Below are positions 20,932 through 32,449 of a DNA stretch of 64,000 bases, piece by piece. The position numbers were made by a program, and so were the translations under genes. The notes below the pieces were generated by a model. It was not told the DNA's origin and did not search any database. It was given only the letters and a program-made list of their open reading frames with translations. Source of the DNA: Galeopsis tetrahit (lineage: Eukaryota; Streptophyta; Magnoliopsida; Lamiales; Lamiaceae); NCBI GenBank assembly GCA_963675135.1, contig OY776123.1, positions 20,243,840 through 20,307,839 on the forward strand, in the 5' to 3' direction. Every line of letters starts with the position of its first letter. Positions within the stretch are counted from its first letter, which is position 1.

Positions 20932-23900
20932 TCACTTGCCTGCATCTGTCTTTTTCTTCAGAAAGGTTGGGAGTTCCTTGAACAGTGGAGTCAGCCCATA
21001 AGATGCAAAGTGCTTGTTCTTCAAGGCCATAACTTCTTCATTCTTTCCAATCAAGTCTTCATCCTTGACAAGTTGCACAAACTCATTAGTGATGGCTTTC
21101 CTATCAATTCCATTTCCACCAGTCTTCATTGGTGGGGTCCAGAAAATCTGTTCAGGAGCTTTGACAATCACATTCTCCTTCTGAGCAGCTCCTAAGATCT
21201 TTGGGTATAACTCTGGATAATTTTCCATCATGAAGCCTTCATACAATCCATCAATGTCTTCAAAATCTCCCCATCTCTTGATAACATAGAAAAGGTGATC
21301 CCATACTCTTTTTGCTTCCTCCCAAGCATCATTGAGTTCAGCAGGGACCCATTTGTCAGTATGAGGGAGTCTTTTCAAGGTTTCAATCTTCCTCTTAGCT
21401 CTGTTCTCCATCATCAGAGCATAAGAACTTTTGTAGGATTTTGAATTCCCTGGATTGAAATATTTGTGCCTCTTCAACCTGCACTCTTCAGCATCTTTGA
21501 ACATTTTTGTTCTTTCTTCAATAACAAGCCTTCGTACTCCTCTTCTGGTCTCTACATCTTGACCAGCTCCTTCAGCAAATATGTTTGCAACTTCTTCAAA
21601 ACCAGGAGTTTTGGCTTTCGCAGACTCAGCAACAACCTCAGGAGAAGCTCTCCTGACAGGTAACTTATCCTCCCTTCTTACTAAGGTCGAGGTTTCCATT
21701 TCTTCCAAATCTTCCTCATCATCAGGTTCACTTGACTTGTATTTCTTGCTTTTCTCATAATCAGATATTTCAGCAAGCTTCTTTCTTTTCTGAGTGGGTT
21801 TCCTTATCTTTCCACTTCTGGTTTTGGGGCAATCCTCCTCCTCAGTAACATCAGTAATTTCCAGTGTTTTGGCTTTCCCCTTGCCAGTGCCTTTGCTTCC
21901 TTCCCCCTTTTTCTTCTCTTCCCCCTTTTTGGCATCATCAATGCCTCAAGATCAATGGGTTCAGCAGGGTTGGCATCAATTTTAGCCACAGTAAGTGATA
22001 ACTCTTGTTGATAAGTGTCCATTCTCTTCACCTGAGCAGAAATGGGATCAACATGGCTTAGCAAGAAGACAGAAATAGTGGAACTTACAGATTCATCCAC
22101 TTGCTTCTTCACAGCCTGATCAACTTGGTTTCTCATCACTCTTATCACTTCCTCCAAGTTGGCTTTGAATAGATCAAAAGCAGCATCTAGTGAACTCTTG
22201 ATGGTCTCTCTAATCAGTTGATCTTTCTGAATTCCCATAGACTGAGTCAGTTTATCAATGTCTTTTGACATCATCTGAGAAATTTCCTCCTTCTCCTTGG
22301 CAACTTCATCCTTCAATTTTAGAATCTCCTCTCTTTCCTTCTTAATCAGATCTTTCTCAGTGTGGAAGTATGTGGTAACAGCATCTGACATGATCTTTGA
22401 TGACTCACCAATCTTGTGGGTGGAGTCCTTCACATCTTTTCCAACACTTTCCATCGTTTCATCAAAAGATTCAAAACTCTTTTCAACAACCTCCAGCTTG
22501 ATGGTTGTGGAGTTCACTTTTTCTTCCAAACTTTCAACTTTGATACATAATTCCAAAGAATTATTATCAACAGTTTCTTCCAAGTTCTCCATCCTTCTTG
22601 TCATTCTCCTTGCTTTAGTGTTCAGATTAAGCAATGACTTGTGCTGGGCTTCATTTGTGGGAATGATAGTTTCATCCAAACTGTCTCTGACATACTTTCC
22701 CATGTTCAGACAGAGACCTACAACATTCTCCAATCTTTTTCTTTCAGCTTCATCAATTTGTTCAATCTGAGAATTGAACTCCTCCTGCACAGCTTTCAAT
22801 CTTTTGTCCTCCTCATTAATGATGCAGACTTCAGTCAGTGGCAGAGCATCTAGGTGAATTGGGAACTCCATCGAGGTTGATGGTGCTGCAGCTATTGCCT
22901 CATTTACCAAGGGATTCTCCACATCAGCTTGTTCCTCAGGTTTCACAGCTTCTTCCACAGCAATATTGGCCTTTACTTCATCTTTCTTGGCCTCAGCTCC
23001 AGTGACTTCAACATGAGTTGACTCAATCAACTCAGCATCATAGATGACAGATTCTTCAGCAATTTTCTTAGTTAGAGTTTCATCTACAATGACAATCTCC
23101 ATAGATTCAGTAGTTTGAACAGTTGGCTGTGCTTCTTCACCAATATTTTCAATCAATTGACTCTGGTCAATCTCATCAATTTTCTCTCCTTCACTAGACT
23201 CTCCATTCTTTATTTCTTCAATGACAGTCTCTACTCCATCAAAGAAATCCTTCTCAACAGTCTTTTCACCAGCATTTTCTCCTTCATTGTTGTCTTCCTC
23301 CATGGCATCATTCTTTTCTTCTTCTTTGTCCTCAACAATCTTGGACATCTCCTCTGACTTGTCCTCATTACTTTTGGACATCTCCTCTATTTTGTCCTCA
23401 GCTTGTTTGGACACTTCATCATCCTCCTCCATCTTCTCTTCAAGATACAGATCAATCCCAGCAATAATGGATTTGATAGCTTCCTTCTGAATCTTAATAT
23501 TCACCAAGTTGACAAATAATCTTTCATCTGTCAGTTCAAATGTGGATTCCACCTCAGCAAACTCTGTCAATCTTGACTCCTCATTCTCCCACCAGTCAAG
23601 TCCCCTTGACTCAATAACTTTTCCAATGTCATACATATACTTCTTTCTTATGTCAACAATCAACCTAAGATCATAGAAGGTAGATCTTAAATCAGGATAT
23701 TTGGCAAGTTGGGGGTAAAGCTGGTCTAGAAAAAATTTGGATTCATCTCTCAATGACATTTCATAGGTGTAATCTTGGGCTTTATCTAACTTGGGTGAGG
23801 ATTGGGGTTCTTAAAAAAGAATGGGTATGGGGGTATCAGACTTGTAGGAAATTTTAAGAATTGTTGGATCATTCAAGTGAGGGGTAGTTTCAATAGTTTT

Positions 23901-25472
23901 TGAGGGGTGGATTGGTGGTTCTAGATCATTTAAATCCAAGTTTCCAGGTGATACTCTTTCTTCATCATCACCTTCATCATCATTTTCTGAACCTTCAAGT
24001 TCAGCTTGCTCATCCACATATATCTCTTCATCAGAAGTATCATCATATTCCTCAGTTGTCTCTTCTCCACTCGAACTAGGGCTTGAAATGACCCTCTTTT
24101 TCTTGGATTTTGAGGCTTGTTCAACCTTCTTTCCTTTCCCTTCTTTCTTGGCTTTTTCAAGAATGCTGATTACCATCTGTGTCGCTTCTTCACTCCTTTG
24201 TTTGGCAGTATTTGCTTGCTTTCTTGTTGAAGCTTTTGGTGATTTGATCTCCAAACCCAATCTCTTTTGGGTTCTCACAGATAGTTGTGTGAATAGGATT
24301 TTGGTGGTGTTGAATTTCTCTCCATCTTCAACAATGTCATCAGGTCCTTTCTTGTATAGAAATGCAGCAACCTTTGTACAGAAAGCAAGTTTCTTCTCAA
24401 TGAATACCTTCCTTACATCCACAATCTTGAATTTAGCTTTCTCTTCTGCAAGTTTCTTCAGAAAGTAACCCTTCCAGTTCATTGGTTTCTTCCTTCCATC
24501 AATGATTGCTTTCATCAATCTTACTTTGGATTTGCTGATCTGGTCATAGCTTCCTGTGGTGCACATAACAGTCTTAGCAACCACATCTAGTAGGAGTTGA
24601 TAATCCTTCTTTAGAACTCTTTTATGTAGACCAGATTTGAGAGGTACTGGTTTATCCATCCATTGGTTGGCAACTTCTTGTTCATGATGTCTCATGTACT
24701 CTTTAGGATCCTCTCCGGTAGCATTCAGACCAAAGAAATCATCAAAATCTTCTTCAGTAAACTCAAACTTTTGAGCTGTCCTCTTGGTTGTGTCTAGCTC
24801 ATGAGTCATTAAGTAACCAGATCCTGAGCTTTTATGGGTGAAAGTGCCTATGAACTGAGTGGTTGATAGTTCCAGGCATGTTTTGGGAATGGCCTCGAGC
24901 CATTTTCTTAGGCCAGCTTACTCCAACCAAGTGACTATCCTCCTTGTGTGTTTGTTTGACAGATTATCAAAGCAAACGGTCTGCTCAAAGTGGAGCATGG
25001 TTGATTCACTTAGATAGTTCCAGTTGATGTCCAAATCAGGGTGATTGAAGTAAACTAAAACATAACCAATACATAGTATTAGTATGGATAAATATCAAAA
25101 TCTTTCCATGTAATCACTGAAATATTATACTATATTTAATCCGTATCTTTGTAGTTATGTCTAAGATTTATTGTGGATAGATTTACAAAGCATATTTATA
25201 ATCAATAATACCATATCCAACAATGTATTTGAGCCCGAATCATAATGTCTAGATGTAATATCTGTAAGATTCTAAGGCTTTAAGCACATCAAACATGTAT
25301 TTAACAGCATATCATTCAATGATTAGAGACTCCGCAAATATAGCATATTTAAATTTTAACCAAACAACTATTTGAGCTAAAAACAAAGCATATTGTTTAA
25401 CTTGAAAGCTTGATGTATATGCATGTTTTCAAAAGATGAACATGACAAATACTAACCCATTTCCAAAGACAT
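20932..25472 (-). pseudogene. element A additional ORF downstream of pol (decayed)
   Basis: Homologous over its length to the additional ORFs of B and F. The N-terminal domain (about 25050-24200) has DLDINWNYLSES, FTEEDFDDFFGLN and SKVRLMKAIIDG. A Ser/Glu-rich linker follows, then a helical block near the second piece's start (DQLYPQLAKYPDLRSTFYDL..WWENEESRL), coiled coil (about 22700-22050), a basic stretch, and a C-terminal domain (21350-20950) with KWVPAELNDAWEEAKR, PELYPKILGAAQ and FASYGLTP. Breaks are stops at 24918-24920 and 23811-23813 and a one-base shift near 21945. ATG 25472 fits only if a GT-AG intron (25055-25456) is removed. The product is unknown. No membrane segment is seen, so I do not call it env. 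Confidence 0.75.
21902..21930 (-). promoter_or_regulatory. PPT-like purine tract inside the additional ORF of A
   Basis: The minus strand reads CCAAAAAGGGGGAAGAG and then AAAAAGGGGGAAGG. The same tract occurs at the equivalent codons in B (36940-36951) and F (54570-54581) and resembles the true 3' PPT of B (35513-35526). In protein it encodes the conserved AKKGE/AKKRE motif. Confidence 0.45.
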
Positions 25473-25597
25473 TTTTGTGAAGGTAGTAGAGCTTTGAGCA
25501 AAACTTGAAGATGAGCTTGAGGATTCTTGAGAAATTTAGCTTAGGACTTTTTCAGAAAATTTTGAAAACGTAAATGATGAAAAAATTCTAAGTCTTG

Positions 25598-25605
25598 CTT
25601 TTATA
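25598..25605 (-). promoter_or_regulatory. TATA box of a putative internal promoter, element A
   Basis: The minus strand has TATAAAAG in 'gagatataaaagcaag', 126 bases upstream of ATG 25472, with an A/T- and C-rich leader between. Element B has a TATA box at the same distance from its additional ORF. Confidence 0.5.
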
Positions 25606-26100
25606 TCTCGTCAGCTGTACGTTTTGAAAATGTTAGGTGTAGGGATGAGATTAATTTGATCAAAATCAAGGGCTTAGATTAGTTCTGTTACACCAAAGGA
25701 CGCAAATGCCGTGTCCAGTGCACAGAAAGGCACTTTTTCAGAAATTCGTGCAATTGACCGTCTTTTAGCAAAAATCTCTTGTTTGTCGATTATGAGCATT
25801 AAATGCGTACTATAAAGTTTAACTTATATGAAAAAGAAAACTTATCTACAGTCAAGTGACAACTTGACTGAATAACCCTTGACAACTTCCATTGAAGTTT
25901 CTCATGTACTTTGTCATCCTCTATGTTGTCCTTCGTAGTTTTCCTCGTACTTGTCGAGCATCTTTCTTTGATTTAATCAAGAAATTTATTCAAGAATGCC
26001 ATGTGCTTTGTCCAAGTTTCCTGCATGAAAATGCTTGAAATAATATGAGTATGTGGAGAATAGATTAAACACATACTTTAATGAACCTTGAGTTAATCAT
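25606..26100 (-). other. element A gap between pol and the additional ORF
   Basis: Non-coding. With 27389-27474 it forms the original inter-ORF gap, now split by solo LTR E1. A purine tract (minus: CCAAGGGGGAAC, 27438-27447) follows the pol stop. Confidence 0.55.
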
Positions 26101-27388
26101 TGTAGGTCCCTAGTTGAGTTGATAATATAGAGTAAGCTAGGAAAATGTCTAGAGGGGGGTGAATAGACTTCTCAAAATCTTTCAATATATCAGAATACAC
26201 AATGCGGAATTATCAGATTAATCAATGAGCCCTTAAGATTTATACTCAACTAATATCGATGAACACTGATCTTGTCTATTCTATATGCAGTTTTAATCAA
26301 TTAAACAAGTAATCAATCAAACAACAAATAAAACAGTAAAGTAAACAACACGAGATTTATAGTGGTTCGACAACTTGTCTACATCCACTCTCACAAACCC
26401 AGTTGTGAAATTCTTATTACTCTTCTCTTGAGTAGTGCATTCTTGTGATTTTAAGTCCCAAGAAATAAGACTTCGATCTTCTCGATTATATCTCCAGATA
26501 TATCTTCGATCTAACAACTAGTAGTTTTACAAGTAACTAGCAACTCGAACAAAAACAATAAAAGAAAAACTTCTCTAGTTCAGTAGTAGCCTTCTTCGAA
26601 TTCTTCACTTGTCTTCTGGCTTGAACTTTCTGAACTTCAACTCTGAGAGTTTCTTTGCTTTGAATTCTTCGTAATTCGCTTCAATAGTATGTAGAATATC
26701 AGTGTATCAGTAGTCTTGAATCGTAGAATACCTTGGAGTATATATAACCTTTCGAACATCAAGAATAGTTTGTTATCCAACTAACTTTTCTTGATAACTG
26801 ACTTCTAACTGTTTCTTCTTATCCATCCACGCGTTTCTTCAGTTAATTAGTTATTCCATAACTAACTCTTCAATATATATCCAATACGCGTTTCTGACTT
26901 AAGATTTTCTTCTTCCACTTGCGCACTTGTCTTGTCTCCATACTTAGACAAATTCTGACTTCTTCATCACTTGACTTGTCTTGCGCATTCAGTCTTCTTT
27001 TCTTCAGTAGACTTCTATCAAGAACTAATCTATGCTAGTCCTATCATCTAATCTTACAAGACTATTACATTACTTTAAGCTTTATAAATCAGCTTAGTCA
27101 ACTTAAGTCTATACAATAATATGCGAATACAAACATGAAATATGAGCTTCTATACATCATTTAAATCGCTCATCATAAATCCTAACATATACACAGTAAT
27201 TATAAATCGTACTTGTATTTCAATCATACTTAAACTTTTCTTTCACACTTATGTACTCTACTAATCTTCTCAAGACGACTTCCATAACTAGATCAGTCAA
27301 CACTTAGAAATATATTCAAGTCTTCTTTTGGCTTATCAAAACTACTTCAACATCAATTAGGACTTGTATTAGGATTCATATCCCAACA
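26101..27388 (-). mobile_element. solo LTR E1 (copia family E)
   Basis: It starts tgtaggtccc and ends tcccaaca on the plus strand. The 5-bp target duplication atcat occurs at 26096-26100 and 27389-27393. It is highly similar to E2 (51052-52351). A minus-strand TATA (ttatatatactcc) lies near 26735-26745. A hairpin with a G-tract loop (gtcta...tagac) is at 26147-26168. No internal region, PBS or PPT adjoins it. Confidence 0.9.
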
Positions 27389-27474
27389 ATCATATTTATC
27401 TTATCCTTCATTTGGATTGTCCTATAATTCATTCTAAGTTCCCCCTTGGATGAATATTAGTATCTCTGGCATGA

Positions 27475-30400
27475 TTAAAGTAATTCCTTATACTTAACAT
27501 TCTCTCCAAGATCTAATAAACCAAGTTCCATTGAAAGTTCCTTGAATCTTGTTTCTGCTAGAGGTTTTGTGAGAATATCAGCCTTTTGCTTATCAGTATG
27601 AATCTTTTCCATTCTGATATCCTTTTTCTCAACATGATCTCTTATGAAGTGATGTCTGATGTCCACATGTTTACACCTTGTGTGTAACACATGATTTTGA
27701 GTAATAGCAATGACACTATTATTATCAAAGTAGATGGGTACATCCTTTGTGACAACTTTGTAATCCCTTAGCTGTTGCTTGAGCCATAGGATTTGTGCAC
27801 AACAACTTCCAACAGCTATGTATTCAGCCTTTGTGGTTGAAGTAGCTACAGAAGTTTGCTTCTTAGAAAACCATGAAATCAATTTGCTTCCTAAGAATTG
27901 ACAAGTGCCAGTAGTTGATTTTCTGTCTATCCTACATCCTCCATAATCTGCATCAGAATAACCAGTCAATTCAATGTTGTCTTCAGATGGATACCATAAT
28001 CCCAAGTTCATTGTGCCTTTTAAATATCTAAGTATTCTTTTGGCAGCCTCTAAGCGACTTTTCTTTGGATTGGACTGAAATCTAGCACATACTCCAACTG
28101 CAAAAGTAATATCAGGTCTGCTTGTAGTTAGATACAGAAGTGAACCTATTATTGCTCTATATTCAGTGGGGTTGGTATCTACACCATCAATATCAGGATC
28201 CATTTTCCAATTTGTATTCATTGGAATCCTAAATGGTTTGCTATTTTCACAACCAAACTTCTTGATCACTTCCCTAGTATACTTAGCTTGATTGATGAAA
28301 ATCTCTTTCTCTGTTTGTTTGACTTGAAGACCTAAGAAAAAGTTCATCAATCCCATCATAGACATTTCAAACTTCCCTTGCATGAGAGTTGAAAATTTCT
28401 TGCACATATCCTCATTAGGTGAACCGAAAATGATATCATCAACATATATCTGTACCAATAGAATATCATTTCCTTCACTTATCCTAAATAAGGTCCTATC
28501 AACTGTGCCCTTCACAAATCCATTATCCAATAGGAATTGTGATAAAGTCTCATACCAAGCTCTTGGTGCTTGCTTGAGACCATAAAGTGCTTTCTTCAAT
28601 CTATACACTTTATCTCCTTCTTCAAAACCAGGTGGCTGCTCCACATATACTTCTTCCTTAAGTACACCATTCAGAAATGCACTCTTCACATCCATTTGGT
28701 ATACTTTGAACTTCATATGTGCTGCATATGCTAAGATCAGCCTAATTGCTTCTAATCTAGCTATTGGGGCAAAGGTCTCATCATAGTCTATTCCTTCATG
28801 CTGACTGTAACCTTTGGCAACTAGTCTGGCTTTGTTTCTAACTATAACATCATTTTCATTTTTCTTGTTCTTGTAAACCCATTTTGCTCCTATAACATCC
28901 TGATGTGTTGTTCTGTCTACCAACTCCCAAACATCATTCCTTTTGAACTGATTTAGTTCTTCTTGTATAGTTGTAATCCAATTGGAGTCTTCCATTGCTT
29001 CTTCAATGGTTGAGGGTTCCGTTTCATAAATAAAACAACAGAATAAGGCACTCTCTACATGTTGTCTCATAGTGATTACACCACTAGTAGGATCACCAAT
29101 GATCTGGTCTGAAGGATGAGCATCTAGCCATGTCCTTCTAGACTAATCATTTTCAGATGCATTAATCTCATCTGGTTCAACATTTAGTTCAACATAAAAT
29201 TCAGGAAAATTAAAAGCTGGACCAGTTTCATATTCAGGGGAGTTATCCATGTCATTGACATTGGTATTCTCAGGTTGAATTCCCCCTAAATCATTTGATC
29301 ATTGTACTCCCTCAGCATTACCAGCTTCTTCATTGGGAGAACTTACCTCAGGTTGAGTGGGTTCATTCAACTCAACATTGCAGTTTTCCTCAATGATATT
29401 GGCTTCAGGTGAGTTGTCTTTATCTTGATTGGTTTCAGATATGTTGGATATCTTGAGGTTGTCCAAGTCAGGATAGTTTACATCAATAAATACATATTCT
29501 TTTCTTTCACCATCCTTTAGCCTTGTCACCCTTGTGTTTATTTCACCATGGGATTTGTCTTCTTTGTTTGAGGTCCCGTGCTTGAAAGAAAACTCATTAA
29601 AGATAACATGAGGTGTTTCTTCAACAATAAGGGTTCTACAATTATAAACTCTGAAAGCTTTGCTGGATGAAGAATATCCTAGGAATATTCCTTCATCTGC
29701 TTTGCTATCAAAGGTTTTTAATTGTTGCTTCCCATTATTATGAATGAAATATGTACATCCAAAAATATGAAAATAAGAAATTCTTGGTTTTCTCCCTTTG
29801 AAAAGTTCATAAGGGGTTTTTCCTTGTTCCTTTGTAAACATGGATCTGTTTTGGGTGTGACAAGTAGTATTAATTGCTTCTGCCCAAAACCTCTTTGGAA
29901 TCTTTGCTTTTGCTATCATGGTTCTTCCAGCTTCCTTGAGTGTTCTAAGTCTCCTCTCTGCTACTCAATTTTGTTGAGGTGTTCTAGTTGATGAAGTCTC
30001 ATGAGTGATTCCATTAGCTTGACAGTATTCATTTATGTATGAGTTGATGAATTATGTTCCTTTGTCTGATTTGATCTTCACAATGCTCAGGCCTTTCTCA
30101 TTTGTGATTTTCTTCATAAGTTCTGGCAGCTTCTGTTGAGTCTCCTTCTTCTTTAGCAAGAATATTACCCAAGTGTATCTTGAGAAGTCATCCACTACTA
30201 ATAGTGTATACTTCTTTCCACTGATGCTCACAGGGGTAATGGGTCCAAATAAATCCATATGTAGTAATTGTAGTACTCTTGCAGTTGAGATGGCATCCTT
30301 TATTTTGAAGGATGCTTTGACTTGTTTTCCTTCTTGACATGCTTGACATGTATGTTCTTTTGTAAATACTTCATTTGGTAGGCCATCAGCTAAAGATAAT

Positions 30401-30900
30401 CTTGCAAGCTTGTTCAAAGTCTTAAAGTTCAGATGGTTTAGCCTTTTGTGCCATAGCCAACTGAGATCTTTAGAGCTTTTTGCAATCGAACAAATATCTT
30501 CAGGAGATTTGTTCCAATCTGCAAGATAAACATTACCTTTCCTTGACCCAGTTAGTAGTAACTGTTGATTTGATTTGTTCTTAATGTAGCATAAGTTACT
30601 AGAAAACTCAACATTAAAACCTTTATCACAAAATTGGCTTATTGAAATAGATTGTGTTTCAGACCATAGACATATGAAACATTTGAAATACTTACAATAC
30701 CAATTTTGAGAGTTCCATAACCTTTGGTTGTTCCTTGTGAGTTGTCACCAAAAGTTACTTGTGGTCTATCTTGTTCAACAAAATCAGTTAGAAGCTCCTT
30801 ATTTCCAGTCATATGTCTTGAACATCCACTGTCCAAGTACCACGTAAGTTCTTTAGGACTTCTTTTCTTTGTAGATTGAACCACTGGAACCTGTTACAAA
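27475..30900 (-). pseudogene. element A pol (protease, integrase, RT, RNase H), with stops and frameshifts
   Basis: The order is that of Ty1/copia. WYLDSGCSRHMTG (about 30830) is the protease active site. WLWHKRLNHLNF with CQACQEGKQ (30450-30300) is the integrase zinc finger. HMDLFGP and SDKGT are catalytic-core parts, and the DDE Glu (VAERR) is retained near 29960. A frame of 531 codons (29070-27475) covers RT with YVDDIIFGSPN and RNase H with GYSDADYGGCRIDRKST. Stops interrupt the integrase after SDKGT and PQQN, and frame changes lie near 30639-30420. RT/RNase H motifs (MSMMGLMNFFLGLQV, SCCAQILWLKQQL) look Sirevirus-like. Confidence 0.88.
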
Positions 30901-32449
30901 TCAAAACTTAAGTACCCTTTGGAAGTTGGGTCCTAGAGGGTTAGATATACATTTTGGAACCCAAACTTGCCTTATTTTCATTACTTGAAAGGGGCTAATT
31001 TGTTTTCCATAAACATCTAAATACATAATCTTCCTTTTAAATGCCTTAGGTTGAGATTGAGCATTAATGTGAATCTTGGATGATTTAGAAGTGTTATGTT
31101 TATTCTTGTGAATATATCTCCTAAATCTATCTTTTGATTCATGTGCAACATGCTTGAATCTTTGTGGATAGGCATTCAGATTACTTGATGTCCTTGGCAT
31201 GTAGGATCCAAGTCTTCTGTACTCATTGTACTTAGGCTGAAAATCCCTTTGATAATTCATTGTAGGCCTTCTCAGTTGAGTTGGTCTTTTTTGAATATCT
31301 TGGGGTTTTCTTGCCTGAGTCTGAGAGTTTTTCAGATAAGTTGTCCTCCATTGACTTTTACTCATCTGAATTGTCTCAGGCTTTTGAATCCTTGTCTTAG
31401 ATCTTGCAGCCTTTGACTTGTGATTCAGGATTGTTGGTACAATGGGTTGTTTACCTTTGTCCATTTTCTGTAGCAGCTTTGGTTCAACAATTTCAGTCTG
31501 AGCCACAGATTTTACAAAGACTCTCTTAGTAATACTTGTTGAAGTATCACTAAGGCATGGTGAAAATGCTTTAGCTGGATTGTAACCAAGTCCAGATTTT
31601 TGAGTCATAGGCCTTTGCATTCCTTGTAGATCATCTATTGAATTAGATGATTTGTACAAAGCAGCCAGTTTAAGTTTCAGACTCTCTTCACTCATTTTAA
31701 GACATTCATGTTCCTTGAAAAGAAGTTCAAACTTAGCCATCAATGCTTGGTAATCTGAATCCTTACTCTCATGAAGCTTAACTTGTTCTTCCAACTTATT
31801 AAGTTGTTAAGATGACTTGTCCTTCAGAATATTCAACTCTTTAGTTAAGTTATTGCACAACTCATTAGATCTCAGATCATGTTCAGCTTCAACTTGAGTA
31901 ATTCTCTTAATCTCAACATTCAAGGCTTTGTTTTCTTTTAAGGTTTGATCATGAATCTCTTGAAGTCTCATGAAGTCTTCCATCAACTTTCCAAAGGTAA
32001 GTTTCAGGTTGTCTTCATTTGACATCATTGTGTTATTAGAATTGACAGAACTAGAAATAGATTGTACCTCATCATTGTCTTCAATAGCCATTAGACATTC
32101 TTCATCACTGCTGTCAGTGAACATCTCAGATGATGAAGATAGAAGTTGATCATCTTCAGAGGTTTCTTCTTCAACTTTCAATGCTTTCCTTTTTCCATAT
32201 TCCTTGTCCCTGTTAGCTTGTCTTTCCTTTCTTTCCTTGGAAGTTAGCTCTGGACAATCATATTGGAAATATCCTGTCTTCTTGCAATTGTAGCATGCAT
32301 CCTCATCTTCATCCTTCTTCTTTTCAACATCTCTCTTCTTAGTCGATGAAGATGGTTCTTCTTTGGAGTTGTCCCTTCTGGATCTCCTTTCATCATTCTT
32401 CTTCTTAGGTGAGTTGTATCTTCTTATTCTTTCTTGGTAATACTTCTTG
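30901..32449 (-). pseudogene. element A gag, 3' part
   Basis: This continues the gag frame interrupted by element B. It holds a zinc knuckle (CYNCKKTGYFQYDC near 32290-32250) in which the conserved His is Tyr, so metal binding is probably lost. It then has an acidic Ser-rich segment, a coiled-coil segment (LMEDFMRLQEIHDQTLKEN) and a basic Arg/Gln/Pro-rich tail ending NPLGPNFQRVLKF. A stop lies at 31807 within the coiled-coil region. An apparent start at 32532 lies in the LTR of element B and is an artefact of the insertion. Confidence 0.8.

Noticed and set aside
22297..22770. Long plus-strand frames opposite the additional ORFs (also 37364-37921 and 58454-58771)
   Set aside because: They are antisense shadows of coiled-coil coding sequence, rich in Ser/Leu/Phe as expected for the complement of Glu/Lys-rich codons.
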